From positions 1 through 64,000 of the forward strand of contig NZ_JALLIY010000023.1 of assembly GCF_023242315.1 (NCBI RefSeq): DNA of 64,000 nt, written 5' to 3'. The DNA is from Pseudomonas sp. MWU13-2105. GTDB lineage: Bacteria; Pseudomonadota; Gammaproteobacteria; Pseudomonadales; Pseudomonadaceae. The notes beneath the pieces are model-generated. The model ran no database searches. It was not told where the DNA came from and saw only the letters and a list, made by a program, of their open reading frames with translations. Of the stretch, positions 18,389-28,096 are shown one piece after another (positions within the stretch are counted from its first letter, which is position 1; every line of letters starts with the position of its first letter). Position numbers and translations under genes: made by a program.

Positions 18389-21300
18389 ATGCGCATTTCA
18401 AGGATCTACGTAGACCGGTTCGGATCCCCCACCAGCTGGTATGAGGAGATGACGTTCGACCTGTGTGACCCTGCAACAGGCGAGCCGATCGACAGTTGCA
18501 TGAACCTTGAGAATGCTGGGGGCAAAACCTCACTGCTCTCTTACATTTTCAGCTGCTTTGAGCCCAAGCAGGAGCGCTGGTTGCAGCATCTGCAGTCCAA
18601 ATCCCACAGTTTCAGGGATTACTTCTCCCGCGATGTCAGGCCATCCTTCATCGCCATTGAATGGGTGATGCCTCCACGTAGCGCTAACGGGCAGTCTTAC
18701 CGAGTGGTCATCGGTCAGGCAGTTCAAGTGAAGGAGGCCGCAGACCGGGCGTCAGAGGTTGATCGCCGTTTTTTTGCTTTTGAAGCCAGCTCTGGCCTGG
18801 CATGGGAAGACTTGCCGGTTCCGGGCCTTTCCCTCGCGCCGGTTCAGTCGATGCAGGCCTTCTTGAATTGGGCACATCAAAACGCTCGGCTGGAGAGCCA
18901 GGGCGACTTCTACCTCACCCACAACCAGGGAGAGTGGGTTTCGCACCTGGAGCAGCGCCGACTGATCGACGTTGAACTGCTGAGCATGCAGCTGTCCTTT
19001 AACAGCCGTGAAGGGGGAAGCGAAGAGGGTTTTCTGTCTTTCAGCTCCGAAAGCGACCTCGTTACGAAACTGTTGAATTTGTCGATGAATCAAGAGCACA
19101 CCAGCGCGCTCAGAGACATGGTCGTCCAGACGATGGATAGGCTTAAGTCAAAGCCAAAGTATGAAGCCCGCTTGTACGAACTGCAGCGCCTTCAGCAGGC
19201 CATGACACCCTTCGGAGAAAGCGCAGCTGCCTTCCTTGGAGCCAAGGCCGCTCTGTTGGCCGTGGAGCAGGATGCGGCTGACATCGTATTCACGATGCGT
19301 GATCAGATAAGTGCCCTGGATGTGCGGTTGACGAAGGCGAACAATGCAGTCGACCAGCTTGAGCAACTCGCAAGCAAAGCAGATGACGAGGCGGCTTTTG
19401 CCAAGCGTAATCACTTCTCGCTGCAGAGGCTCAAGCTGTCTCGTGAAGATCAGGCCGCCAAGCAGCGTACCGATGAATTGCAGCAGACATTCAAAGCTGG
19501 ATTGGTGCGGCTTGACTGCCTCAACGGTGCGCTGGTCAAGCGAGACATCTTCAACGTGGAGAAGGTGATTGCCGAGCTGGAAAGTCAAACAGCTGCGCTC
19601 AAGGAAGAACTGAGGCCTTTTGAGAACGAGGCCTCTCAGAACGGCGCCATGCTTCGTTTCCTGATTCAACAGCACACTGACAGGTACCAGCGAACACGCT
19701 CTTCAATGTTTGCGCAGGAGACAGAACTGAAAGCGGGCCTCTTGCGCATCGCTCAACAGCGAAACCAGTGCAGCAGCAGGGTGGCTGAGCTCAGTGGCAC
19801 GAAGGGGAAGATTGAAGAGCGTATTCGGGCAGCGAACCAGATACTGGACGGGTTGATCGAAAATGGCTGGCTGCTGCCAACCGATATCGACGTGAGCTCA
19901 GCGATTACGCGTCTGAGGACAGTCATCACCGAGCTTGAATCCACGCTCGATGAGTTGCGTGAGCAGCGGCTGGTGAAAAAAGCATGTTTAGATGATGCGC
20001 AAGCGCAAACCTCTTCGGCCCAGCAAGACATCACTCATGCGCAACATGCATTGACTACGTTGAAGCAGCGCCTGAACGAATATGATCGTAACGTTGAGAA
20101 CTTGCACAATGACCCTGTTTTGACCTTGTTGGTCGACGGTCAATGTGATCCTCACTCGTCCGCACTGGTCACTCATGTTCAGCAGTTTATCGAGTCGACC
20201 CGAAGCGAACTCTCTAACTGCGCCATCCGCCTCAAACAGCTGCACGAACAGCAGGAGTCGATCGAACAGACCGGCTTGGCCGGGCGCAGTGATGACGTTG
20301 ATAGGGTAGTGCGTGCGCTCAACTCGGCTGGCATACGCTCTGCCAGGGCAACCAACACCTATGTCGCTGATCTGCGAACCGACGCTGAGGAGGCGAGGGC
20401 GCTCGTCTTGTCAGATCCGGCGCGGTTTCTCGGTGTCAATGTCGCGAAGGAAGAGTGGAACAAAGCGATTCAAGTCGGACAGTCCCTGCAGCTGCCCCTC
20501 TCCCTGCCTGTGACGCTGGCAGTGGCGAGCCTGGATGCCGAACCTGCTTCTGAAGATCGTTGCGTCTTCGGGCCAGAAAAGGACTCGCTTTTCAATAAGG
20601 CCGCTGCCGCCCAGTTGTTGGTAGATTGCCAGGCCCTGATCGAGCAGACCCACGTCGAGCATGACGCTTTCTCTGCCCGGGAGAGGCAAGCTCAGTCGGC
20701 GCTTGCCTCCCTTCAACGCTTTCAGCGCGATCATACGCGCGAGGCTATTCAACAGATCGAATTGGAAGTTGAGCAACGCCAAGAAGAAATCGAGTCTGCG
20801 ACGGCGAAGCGGACTGCGCTGATTGAGCTCACTGACCGCTTGACTCATGAGCTTGAAGCGCTGAGTGCGCGTATCGAAGCGCTCCCGGCTCAGATTCAGG
20901 CCCACGAGAACGGCCTCAAGCGTCTGTCTGATTACGCGGCCAGCTGGGAACCCCAGGTTGAAGCGGGGCGTCGAGAACTGCTAGAAATCAACCGAGAGAT
21001 GAATCAAATCACCGCGTTGCTGGATGAGCTTCGGGAGGATGAAGGCGTTCACTCACTGAGATTGGAAGAGGTTCGCCTGGATCTGGTTGACGTTGCCGCT
21101 ACTGTCTCCGAGCTACAGCGTGAGTTTGGGCAAGTTACGCGGCATGACGCCGATTTCGACGCCGAGGGCGGTCTACAAGAAACGGGATATGACCTCAGCG
21201 TCATTCGGACGCTGTATTCAAACGCCATGAGGATGCTGACCGCGGAGGAAAACCATAAGCTCGGCGTCGTCAGTTACCAACTGAGAGACCAGTGCGACCG

Positions 21301-22711
21301 ATCTACTCAATTGGCAGCGCTATTCCTCAAGGAGTATGGCCGTCTTGACGACGCGTTCATCACGGAGCTCGCCCTGAGTGAGATCGACATCGGAGCAGAA
21401 ATCGACTCGCAGAAAAAGCTGAACACACGGCTTGATGGCGAGAAGGAGAGAGCGGTTCATGACGCAGCTGTTACGGGCTCAGTGTTGAACAGTTTCATCC
21501 GCGAGCACGCCCCTGAAGAGCCTTCAGAAGACATGCGCAGACTCGGTGATGAGGAAGTCTCCAATGCCTTGGAGCGTGAGTTGGCTGCTGCGGTGGCGCG
21601 AGGCGCTGAGGCCGAAACTCTTCGCCGGCAAATCACTCAACAACGTATCGACAGCGCCGCCGATGAGAAGCGCAAGGATGCCCTGGTCGTCCAGGTCAAT
21701 TTTGTAGCGTCGGCATTCCCTGCTACCAATGCCGAACCCAAACTGATCCCGCTGGACGGAGATATCCAACGGCGCGTAACCGCTCTGGTAGAAATGCGAA
21801 CCGCGCGAGATGCAGCAGTGAAAAACTGCAGTATCGAGACAAGCAGGGCGCATCGAGACTTGGTCAGGGTCGCCACGCACAGTGATTTCATTGCCGTAGA
21901 GCCTGAGGTCTCGATGCACATCAGTCAGGACGATTTTGACAAAGCATGTACCGACCATGATCGCTTGGCTGAAATGATCCATGACCGGATTGCTTCGGTC
22001 ATGGATCAGCTGAACGAAATGATTCCTGACTTCGAGAGCTGCGTGAATGAGGTCTACAACCAGGCGACGTCGGCGAGCTCTTTGGTCAAATATGCCTCAG
22101 GAATCACCATGCCCGCCGGAACGCCTTATGTGGGTGGCAAAGAAATCCTGAAGATGTCGGCCAACCTTTCTGCGAAGAGCTCGGAGCAGCGCAAGCTCGA
22201 AATCCGCCACTATCTGAACAGTCAGATTGAGGATGGCGTCGTCCCAAGCAGTGGGGCGGACATCATCACGCAGTGCCTGTTGCGCTTTACGAACGAGAAG
22301 TCGTTTGGGCTGCACATGCTGAAAATGGAGCAGAACATCGATTTTCAGTATCAGCCTGTGAATGCCATGAAGAAGTCAGGTGGCCAAGGGACTGTCATCG
22401 CGACGTTCCTCTACATGCTGGTCAGTCATATGCGTGTGAGCACACAGACACAAGCAAAACGCGGCGGTGGCGGGCCCTTGCTTCTGGACAACCCCTTCGC
22501 AAACGTCCAGACCAGAGCCCTCATCGATGCGCAGAGAAAGCTGGCAACCAGCCTCGGTATCCAGCTGATCTGCTTTACCGCCAATGCGGATGCCAACATC
22601 CTCGAAGGGTTCAGGCGGATCATCCGGCTTCGTAAGGCCGGCGTTAATAGCAAGACAAAACGCACGCATATCGAGATGGCCAGGGCGACCTTTGCTGAGG
22701 CGGCGGTATAA
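18389..22711 (+). CDS. jetC: Wadjet SMC-like ATPase JetC
   Basis: 1440 residues with SMC layout: N-terminal nucleotide-binding half, two long heptad-rich coiled-coil arms (about 290-560 and 790-1010) around a central hinge, and a C-terminal head half. Walker A lies in MNLENAGGKTSLL (residues about 38-50). The ABC signature is KSGGQGT and the Walker B region is GPLLLDNPFANVQ. Both P-loop and Walker B differ from SMC norms: Asn in place of the first Gly of GxxxxGK, and Asn after the Walker B Asp. JetC drives ATP-powered DNA loop extrusion. It starts 3 bp after jetB with AAGGATG as ribosome site. Confidence 0.88.
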   Translation: MRISRIYVDRFGSPTSWYEEMTFDLCDPATGEPIDSCMNLENAGGKTSLLSYIFSCFEPKQERWLQHLQSKSHSFRDYFSRDVRPSFIAIEWVMPPRSANGQSYRVVIGQAVQVKEAADRASEVDRRFFAFEASSGLAWEDLPVPGLSLAPVQSMQAFLNWAHQNARLESQGDFYLTHNQGEWVSHLEQRRLIDVELLSMQLSFNSREGGSEEGFLSFSSESDLVTKLLNLSMNQEHTSALRDMVVQTMDRLKSKPKYEARLYELQRLQQAMTPFGESAAAFLGAKAALLAVEQDAADIVFTMRDQISALDVRLTKANNAVDQLEQLASKADDEAAFAKRNHFSLQRLKLSREDQAAKQRTDELQQTFKAGLVRLDCLNGALVKRDIFNVEKVIAELESQTAALKEELRPFENEASQNGAMLRFLIQQHTDRYQRTRSSMFAQETELKAGLLRIAQQRNQCSSRVAELSGTKGKIEERIRAANQILDGLIENGWLLPTDIDVSSAITRLRTVITELESTLDELREQRLVKKACLDDAQAQTSSAQQDITHAQHALTTLKQRLNEYDRNVENLHNDPVLTLLVDGQCDPHSSALVTHVQQFIESTRSELSNCAIRLKQLHEQQESIEQTGLAGRSDDVDRVVRALNSAGIRSARATNTYVADLRTDAEEARALVLSDPARFLGVNVAKEEWNKAIQVGQSLQLPLSLPVTLAVASLDAEPASEDRCVFGPEKDSLFNKAAAAQLLVDCQALIEQTHVEHDAFSARERQAQSALASLQRFQRDHTREAIQQIELEVEQRQEEIESATAKRTALIELTDRLTHELEALSARIEALPAQIQAHENGLKRLSDYAASWEPQVEAGRRELLEINREMNQITALLDELREDEGVHSLRLEEVRLDLVDVAATVSELQREFGQVTRHDADFDAEGGLQETGYDLSVIRTLYSNAMRMLTAEENHKLGVVSYQLRDQCDRSTQLAALFLKEYGRLDDAFITELALSEIDIGAEIDSQKKLNTRLDGEKERAVHDAAVTGSVLNSFIREHAPEEPSEDMRRLGDEEVSNALERELAAAVARGAEAETLRRQITQQRIDSAADEKRKDALVVQVNFVASAFPATNAEPKLIPLDGDIQRRVTALVEMRTARDAAVKNCSIETSRAHRDLVRVATHSDFIAVEPEVSMHISQDDFDKACTDHDRLAEMIHDRIASVMDQLNEMIPDFESCVNEVYNQATSASSLVKYASGITMPAGTPYVGGKEILKMSANLSAKSSEQRKLEIRHYLNSQIEDGVVPSSGADIITQCLLRFTNEKSFGLHMLKMEQNIDFQYQPVNAMKKSGGQGTVIATFLYMLVSHMRVSTQTQAKRGGGGPLLLDNPFANVQTRALIDAQRKLATSLGIQLICFTANADANILEGFRRIIRLRKAGVNSKTKRTHIEMARATFAEAAV

Positions 22712-22713
22712 CC

Positions 22714-23697
22714 ATGAGCGCTGCATTTTTGAAAACGCTTGGGCTGGAAGCAGGGAAGCGCGTGACGCTACCGACGCTCAGAACCCTCTGGCTTGCAGCT
22801 TATCCGGAGCAGGTCGAGACGCCGAACCGGGATGCTCAGTTGCTCGAAGCGTTGCGGCTAGGAGAGTCTGAGGGTTTGCTGAAATTACCCGGCGCGGGGG
22901 GCTTCGAAAAGCTTGGCCACCCTCCAATGCCCAAGGCCATTACCTTGTTGCGAGAAGAAAAGCAGAAGTCGACATTCGACTACAACAGCGTTTCATGGCT
23001 GCCGGAGATTGGGTTCTGGCCTAGCCTGTCACTGAGCGAGCAAGCAACAGCTTTTATGGTCAACGAGTGGCTGATCAAGCGCCGCGGTCGATTCCTGCAG
23101 GTGCCGTTGCGTGAGCGGTCGCTGGAAATTTTCGGGGATGAGAAATTTCTCGACGCCCGGGTGCGCAATGGAGCGCTCTTTGGTGGTCGCATGCCCTTAA
23201 GTGTCATCGGAGCGATGCGGGTTGAGCACCCGCTTGCTTACCGACCTTCAGACGCCGTTGGAGCACCTGTGCTTGTGGTCGAAAACCACCACACGTTCTG
23301 GAGCCTGGGAGAGTGGAACGAGCAGGCCAAGCGCTACAGCGCCATCGTCTATGGTGGTGGAAATACGATTTGCGCGTCCGGTCTGGCTTTGCTGGAGGTC
23401 ATGAGAGAGCGAGATGCCCAAAGTGCAGAATACTTCGGTGACATCGATCCTGAAGGTCTGAATATTCCCTTGAAATTCAATCGTTTGCATCGACTTCAAT
23501 TGACGCCGAGCATTGGCTTTTACCGCCTATTGCTAGAAGTGGGGCGGCGCCGGGATTCTGTGTCACTGAACGCTGAACACCGACATTTAGTGAAATCTTG
23601 GTTGCCGGATTTCTCTGGGCAGATCACTGAGCTCTGGGAGGAGGGGTACTGGTTACCTCAAGAAGGTGTAGGGCTGGAACAACTGATGGAAAGCTGA
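22714..23697 (+). CDS. jetD: Wadjet nuclease JetD (DUF2220/TOPRIM)
   Basis: 327 residues. The C-terminal half is a TOPRIM domain like that of topoisomerase VI subunit A: VLVVENHHTFW supplies the catalytic Glu (about E190), and EYFGDIDPEGLNI supplies the DxD pair (about D243/D245). JetD is the nuclease that cleaves the DNA held by JetABC. It starts two bases after the jetC stop. The N-terminal part would be the DNA-binding arm. All catalytic residues are intact, so the Wadjet system appears functional. Confidence 0.9.
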   Translation: MSAAFLKTLGLEAGKRVTLPTLRTLWLAAYPEQVETPNRDAQLLEALRLGESEGLLKLPGAGGFEKLGHPPMPKAITLLREEKQKSTFDYNSVSWLPEIGFWPSLSLSEQATAFMVNEWLIKRRGRFLQVPLRERSLEIFGDEKFLDARVRNGALFGGRMPLSVIGAMRVEHPLAYRPSDAVGAPVLVVENHHTFWSLGEWNEQAKRYSAIVYGGGNTICASGLALLEVMRERDAQSAEYFGDIDPEGLNIPLKFNRLHRLQLTPSIGFYRLLLEVGRRRDSVSLNAEHRHLVKSWLPDFSGQITELWEEGYWLPQEGVGLEQLMES

Positions 23698-23886
23698 TAC
23701 TCAACGCCAACGCGTAACGCTGGAAATAACGTAATGAAGGTTCTAGGACGGGGAATCCGAGACTCGACCTCAGCCATTGTTTCGCTATCATCCGGATCGC
23801 AAATGATAGGGAACCTCGCTGTGAACATTGCTGATCTCATTGACAACGGGTGAGTTTTCGATGAAGGAGACTGTTGGACCTTAGGC

Positions 23887-24120
23887 TGGGGGCATCCTTT
23901 TCAAACCATCCAAAGCATGCCCTCAGATGTGCCCCCAATGTAGCAATCTACCGGAAGTGAATGGAGCTCCTTGGTTTGTGGAAAGGCAGAAATGATCAGC
24001 CGAACAGCCTGCCAGACGACGTCTAAAGACTCTCAGGGTCGCCGAAAAACATTTTGACTAGGCTCTAGGACGGTAGTTATCACCCGAAAAAATCGAATCG
24101 TGCCCCCAGTTTTGCCCCCT
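23887..24120. repeat. attachment-like site, copy B
   Basis: The core CTAAAGACTCTCAGG starts at 24023. About 150 bp to its left are nearly identical to the left side of copy C, and the right side matches that of copy A, so B has both element ends. On the minus strand the core reads KMFFGDPESL-stop, a mimic of the MexT C-terminus. Octamers occur as TGGGGGCA at 23887, TGCCCCCA at 23930 and 24101, and TGCCCCCT at 24113. It marks the junction of segments 2 and 3. Confidence 0.82.
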
Positions 24121-24440
24121 TTATCCACCAGCTGATTCTCGCCAACTATCCACCCGGTGCTTATTTCAACTTACTTCTGGGGCGCATGCTGTCGATTTTC
24201 CCCTACGGCACCCTGACCTGCCGATGGCCGCAGCTGAACAGGCGAGTATCGTACTTCCGGAGCGTGATTCCGTTCTTCTGCGAGTTACGACCGAACGTTT
24301 ATGTCGCGCTGGCCTGCAACGGCCTCGGCACTTGCTGGGCGCGCCGAAGCCGGCGTGAAATCCGCCTGGGCCGATACTGTTGAACGGAATGAACTTCACC
24401 CTTCATAGCGAGCAGTTAAAGGCGGGGCTGGAGGGCTGAT
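24121..24440 (+). pseudogene. possible FAD-dependent oxidoreductase remnant
   Basis: One frame reads FIHQLILANYPPGAY, WPQLNRRVSYF, IPFFCELRPNVYVALACNGL and then drifts out of frame. PNVYVALxCNGxG resembles the C-terminal FAD-binding end of DAO-type oxidoreductases, where a Gly-rich turn normally follows. No intact gene is present in this roughly 360 bp between copy B and the next operon. Similarity is by eye only. Confidence 0.3.
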
Positions 24441-24480
24441 CGAGAGCGAGTAGCTGACAGTGCTGTGGGCATCAGGGCGC

Positions 24481-27400
24481 TTACGCTTTGACGCTGGGGC
24501 CATCGATGCACTCCATGACCCACCGCAGCAGTTTGTCCGACTTGCTCGTGGACCCTTGAGCGCCATTCTGCAGCGCCAGATCGTGGTGTTCAGGCAGATC
24601 TGAGCTGGCGTAGATGAAATAAGGGGTCAGGTTGCCTGCTTCGCGCAGGGCCTTGAGCAAGACATAGCCTTCAGCCGATCCCTCCCTACGGCCCATATCG
24701 GAAATGATCACTGCAAAACGGCGCTTCTCAAGCGTCTCCAAGGCCTCGTCGGTGGACAGCGCCAAGGTGCAGCGCACTTGTTGGGAGGCCAGAGCGTGGC
24801 GCTCCCACTCGTTGTTACCCGGCCGATCGTCGACCCACAGGACCTGACGCATCCAACGACTGTCGCTAATGGCCGACAGTGGCTCCTCGAACACCCTCAC
24901 CGTCCTGCCATCGCTGAACGCGATGCGTTGCCCGGTCGCCGAAAGTCCCAGCCTCACATGCCTGACCTCGGCGAGCGCGGTGATGACCTGCCAGCTGTTC
25001 AGTCGGGTCATGCTCAGGGTGTCCCATAGGTCCAGACGTCCATACGCAGTCAACGTGGCGAAGCGATGGCCATCGGCGCTTGCCGCCGCCTCTCGCAATA
25101 TGCCGTTAAGGTACCGGGGTTGCCGGTCGAGCAACGGCTGCGACGTGCGGTTGGAAACCCGCATATCATGGATCGAACCCTGGTGCAGGAAGCCTGCCGC
25201 GGTAATGGCGAAGACGGAGTCATCCAGCGTCCAGCCGGCAAATATCTGGTCATGCAACAAGGTATGCACGTTGTCCTCCTTGCGCAGGTCGCAGATGGAC
25301 AGCAGGGGGACTTCGGGGGGGTGGAGTTTTCTGGCAGTGCTGGGGGACAGCAAGCGGGGTTCCTCTCCTGCGATCCACCAGCGCCGGTCCAAGGGTGAAA
25401 AGACCGGTCGGCGTGGGATGCCTTCACCTGAAATCACCTCTTTCAGGGGGGCGTTTTGATCCTCTCGGTCGCGCTTGACGTAGGTCGAGCCTTGCGCATC
25501 CATGCAGACCAATTGCTCCGCACCGGGCTGCTCGTTTCGAGACCCGCGAGGTGTTTCGAGTGCGGGACGGACGAACAGGTGAGTCAACGGAATTGACGAA
25601 CGATGGAAGGCCAGCAGCCCGCTGTCGATGTCGCCACTCAGGCTTTTGCGACCCACATTCAATGCGGCCACTGTCGTTGCCGCACCATCATGGCTTGCGA
25701 TGCCGATCTGGTTCTCCGAGAGCCACGTCATGGCCGTTATCGGCTCGTTCTCCGTAGGTAACAACCGCTGTATTCGTTTGCAAAGCGTATTGGTCAGCCA
25801 ACTCAGCTTCGCCCAGAACACAGAAGTCGATAGGTACCCAGATGCCTGCAGATCACGCTCTTTCAGGTGAATGGTTTTGTCGATCCGAGGATGGGCGGAA
25901 CGCTGTGCGCCCATCTCCACGCAAGAGGAGAGGATGTTCTTGCGCGCGATGAAACGTTCTATCGCGGTAAACTGCAGCGGTTGGGCATGGGCCCAGCGTG
26001 AATACTCGCTCGTCTGGAATATCAACAAGGCCTGAGCCGGATTTCGCCGGTTGTTCAACACGATGGGATTGCGCAGCCGCTTGATCCGGACACGACCCGG
26101 CAGGCGCGCCATCAGTGCTTCGCTGAGGCGACGAACGATCATCTTGATGGCTTCGAGCTTTCCGCCTTCGTCCTCAGGCCCTGCCGGCACCCACCAGTAC
26201 AGGACCAAGGTCGGTTTTCTGATGCTGGCGACGTTTTTCTGCTGGCGCAGGGTCCTGCTGTCGGTTTCGTGGGCCGGTCGCCAGAGATCGATCCCGCTGA
26301 AGGTGCGAATCGCCAGGCGTTCTTCATCGAAAGGCGACCATTGCAGTTCCTGGACCGGTTCACGCAACGTGCGTGTCCACTGGTTCTGTGCGGACTGCAA
26401 GGGTGGAGCTGGTTTGGGCGCAGGTGATCCTTGGTCCGGGTCGGGCTCCGTAGAATGTACTGGTGTCGGCTTTCCGGGTTTTTGCGCTGTGCTGCTGGTC
26501 GCGCGCGGCCGCAGGCCGATCCGTTCGAGAAACCCCCGGGAAACCATGGCGAATGCTTGGTGCTCGGACGACAGCTCGTGCAACTGTTCGTCACTCCAGG
26601 TCTCTACCACCGCACGCATGTCCAGGGTGCTGTCATGCATGCGTTCCAGATAGCGTCCGACGAGCAACTGCGTCTCCAGCCCCAAGACCTTGGGCATGCC
26701 TTGCTGCAACAGGGGGCGCACGCCTTCGATGAAATCGTAGGTCAGGGTATCGGCTGGGGTGTCAGCGGATGAGGGCTGTACTTTCAGCAAGCCACCGAGG
26801 ACAAATTCGGCCAAATGCGAGGTATCCGAGTGTGGCAGCATCGCCTGCTGTACCCAGCGCATCACCGGGAAGCTCAGCGGTGCGGTCACCGACAGGTGCT
26901 GGGCAAGTAGTCGGGCAAGGGGGGACGACGCCATGCGGTATTGCATGGCCAGGCGCTTGGCGTCCACAGGAGGCGACGTCTGCTCTTGCACCTCATCCGC
27001 CGCTGGCACTTCCGGTTCACGCTCATCCAGCAGGATGGCGGCCATCGACCCTGCGCGCCCCATCAGCAGCCTGGCCCAGGCACTCAAGGGCTGAACCGCC
27101 AGTTCGACCAAGGGAATGGCCAGCCGGGCATCGTCGCGTACCGCAGCGTTGCTGAGGTGGAGTACGCGGACATCCAGCGCGCGTGCAGGAACCAATGCCC
27201 GTGCGCTGCTGACTGAGGCATCCGGGGTGCCGGTCCAGGTCCGTGACCACAAGCGGCCGGGCAGGGTGTGCAGCAGCGCAACCGGCTGGCGCGCCGCCAG
27301 GCCGCGCAGCAGTTTCAGGTAGGTGCCGTCCCACCATCCGTTGCTGGTGAAGTCGCTGGCGATCAGGATGATCTCCCCAGGCCACCATTTGATGCGCTCT

Positions 27401-28089
27401 GCCGACCGCTCGACGCCGATGGGCTGGCCTTGCCGGTCGAGTTCACTAAGCACCGCCATGGGCGCTTCTGCGCCGGCTTCGCGCTCGCCCAGCGACCACT
27501 CGCGCTGCAACTTGAAGGTGCCCTGGCCATGGAACAATGCCGCCAGCTCATCTAGCGGCTGCGTCCACAGGGCGTTGGTGCCGCTGCGTTCCCTGATCAG
27601 GCTCAGGCGCAGCGAGCGGCGCGAACCTGGCATGAACACCGGCTTCAGTGCTTGCAGGCTGTCCTCGGCGACGCTTCGGACCATCGCCCGTTCGTCGAGC
27701 CGTTGCGAAGGTTGCCGGTGTTGTGAGCGCAGTTGCTTCACTGCGCGCTTGAACGCGGCGCGCTCGGGCAGCGAGGGAAGAACGCCAAGCGCTGCCGTCT
27801 GTCCCGCGACCGGGCTTGCGGCAGTCGGGACGAGCGGGATGTCATCGACGACTGGCGAGGTTGGAGGCGGGCTCTCGAGCGTGGCCGGCAGGGCGGGCGT
27901 GCTAGTAGACGTGTCGATGGGCGCCTCCACGTCTTCCTGCCATGCAGGCTCGCTGGGGCGCTGCGCGAGCGGTTTCTCTGCGGCGTTATGCGCGCCCATG
28001 GCCATTCGCAGCCACAGTGTGTTGGCGATACTGTCGCTGTCCACCGACGCGCCACTTTCGCGCAACGCCTTTATCAACGTGTCGAGCAT
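24481..28089 (-). CDS. SAV_2336-like vWA protein with beta-propeller and REC-like domain
   Basis: 1202 residues, last gene of the four-gene operon. Order: short N-terminal part; Pro-rich linker (40-100); a SAV_2336-like vWA region (about 155-345, with SLRLSLIRERSG, IILIASDFTSNGWWDGTYLK, HTLPGRLWSRTW); its helical companion (about 375-520); WD40-like blades (about 575-610 and 785-1070); an inserted alpha/beta segment (about 625-775, ALLIFQTSEYSRW, faintly TIR-like); and a receiver-like domain (about 1082-1195) with VLWVDDRP and IISDMGRREG holding a possible phospho-acceptor Asp near 1131. vWA proteins act with MoxR ATPases in MoxR-vWA-VMAP conflict systems. The receiver tail suggests extra signal input; no histidine kinase is nearby. 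Confidence 0.75.
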   Translation of the reverse strand: MLDTLIKALRESGASVDSDSIANTLWLRMAMGAHNAAEKPLAQRPSEPAWQEDVEAPIDTSTSTPALPATLESPPPTSPVVDDIPLVPTAASPVAGQTAALGVLPSLPERAAFKRAVKQLRSQHRQPSQRLDERAMVRSVAEDSLQALKPVFMPGSRRSLRLSLIRERSGTNALWTQPLDELAALFHGQGTFKLQREWSLGEREAGAEAPMAVLSELDRQGQPIGVERSAERIKWWPGEIILIASDFTSNGWWDGTYLKLLRGLAARQPVALLHTLPGRLWSRTWTGTPDASVSSARALVPARALDVRVLHLSNAAVRDDARLAIPLVELAVQPLSAWARLLMGRAGSMAAILLDEREPEVPAADEVQEQTSPPVDAKRLAMQYRMASSPLARLLAQHLSVTAPLSFPVMRWVQQAMLPHSDTSHLAEFVLGGLLKVQPSSADTPADTLTYDFIEGVRPLLQQGMPKVLGLETQLLVGRYLERMHDSTLDMRAVVETWSDEQLHELSSEHQAFAMVSRGFLERIGLRPRATSSTAQKPGKPTPVHSTEPDPDQGSPAPKPAPPLQSAQNQWTRTLREPVQELQWSPFDEERLAIRTFSGIDLWRPAHETDSRTLRQQKNVASIRKPTLVLYWWVPAGPEDEGGKLEAIKMIVRRLSEALMARLPGRVRIKRLRNPIVLNNRRNPAQALLIFQTSEYSRWAHAQPLQFTAIERFIARKNILSSCVEMGAQRSAHPRIDKTIHLKERDLQASGYLSTSVFWAKLSWLTNTLCKRIQRLLPTENEPITAMTWLSENQIGIASHDGAATTVAALNVGRKSLSGDIDSGLLAFHRSSIPLTHLFVRPALETPRGSRNEQPGAEQLVCMDAQGSTYVKRDREDQNAPLKEVISGEGIPRRPVFSPLDRRWWIAGEEPRLLSPSTARKLHPPEVPLLSICDLRKEDNVHTLLHDQIFAGWTLDDSVFAITAAGFLHQGSIHDMRVSNRTSQPLLDRQPRYLNGILREAAASADGHRFATLTAYGRLDLWDTLSMTRLNSWQVITALAEVRHVRLGLSATGQRIAFSDGRTVRVFEEPLSAISDSRWMRQVLWVDDRPGNNEWERHALASQQVRCTLALSTDEALETLEKRRFAVIISDMGRREGSAEGYVLLKALREAGNLTPYFIYASSDLPEHHDLALQNGAQGSTSKSDKLLRWVMECIDGPSVKA

Positions 28090-28096
28090 GGTCGTG

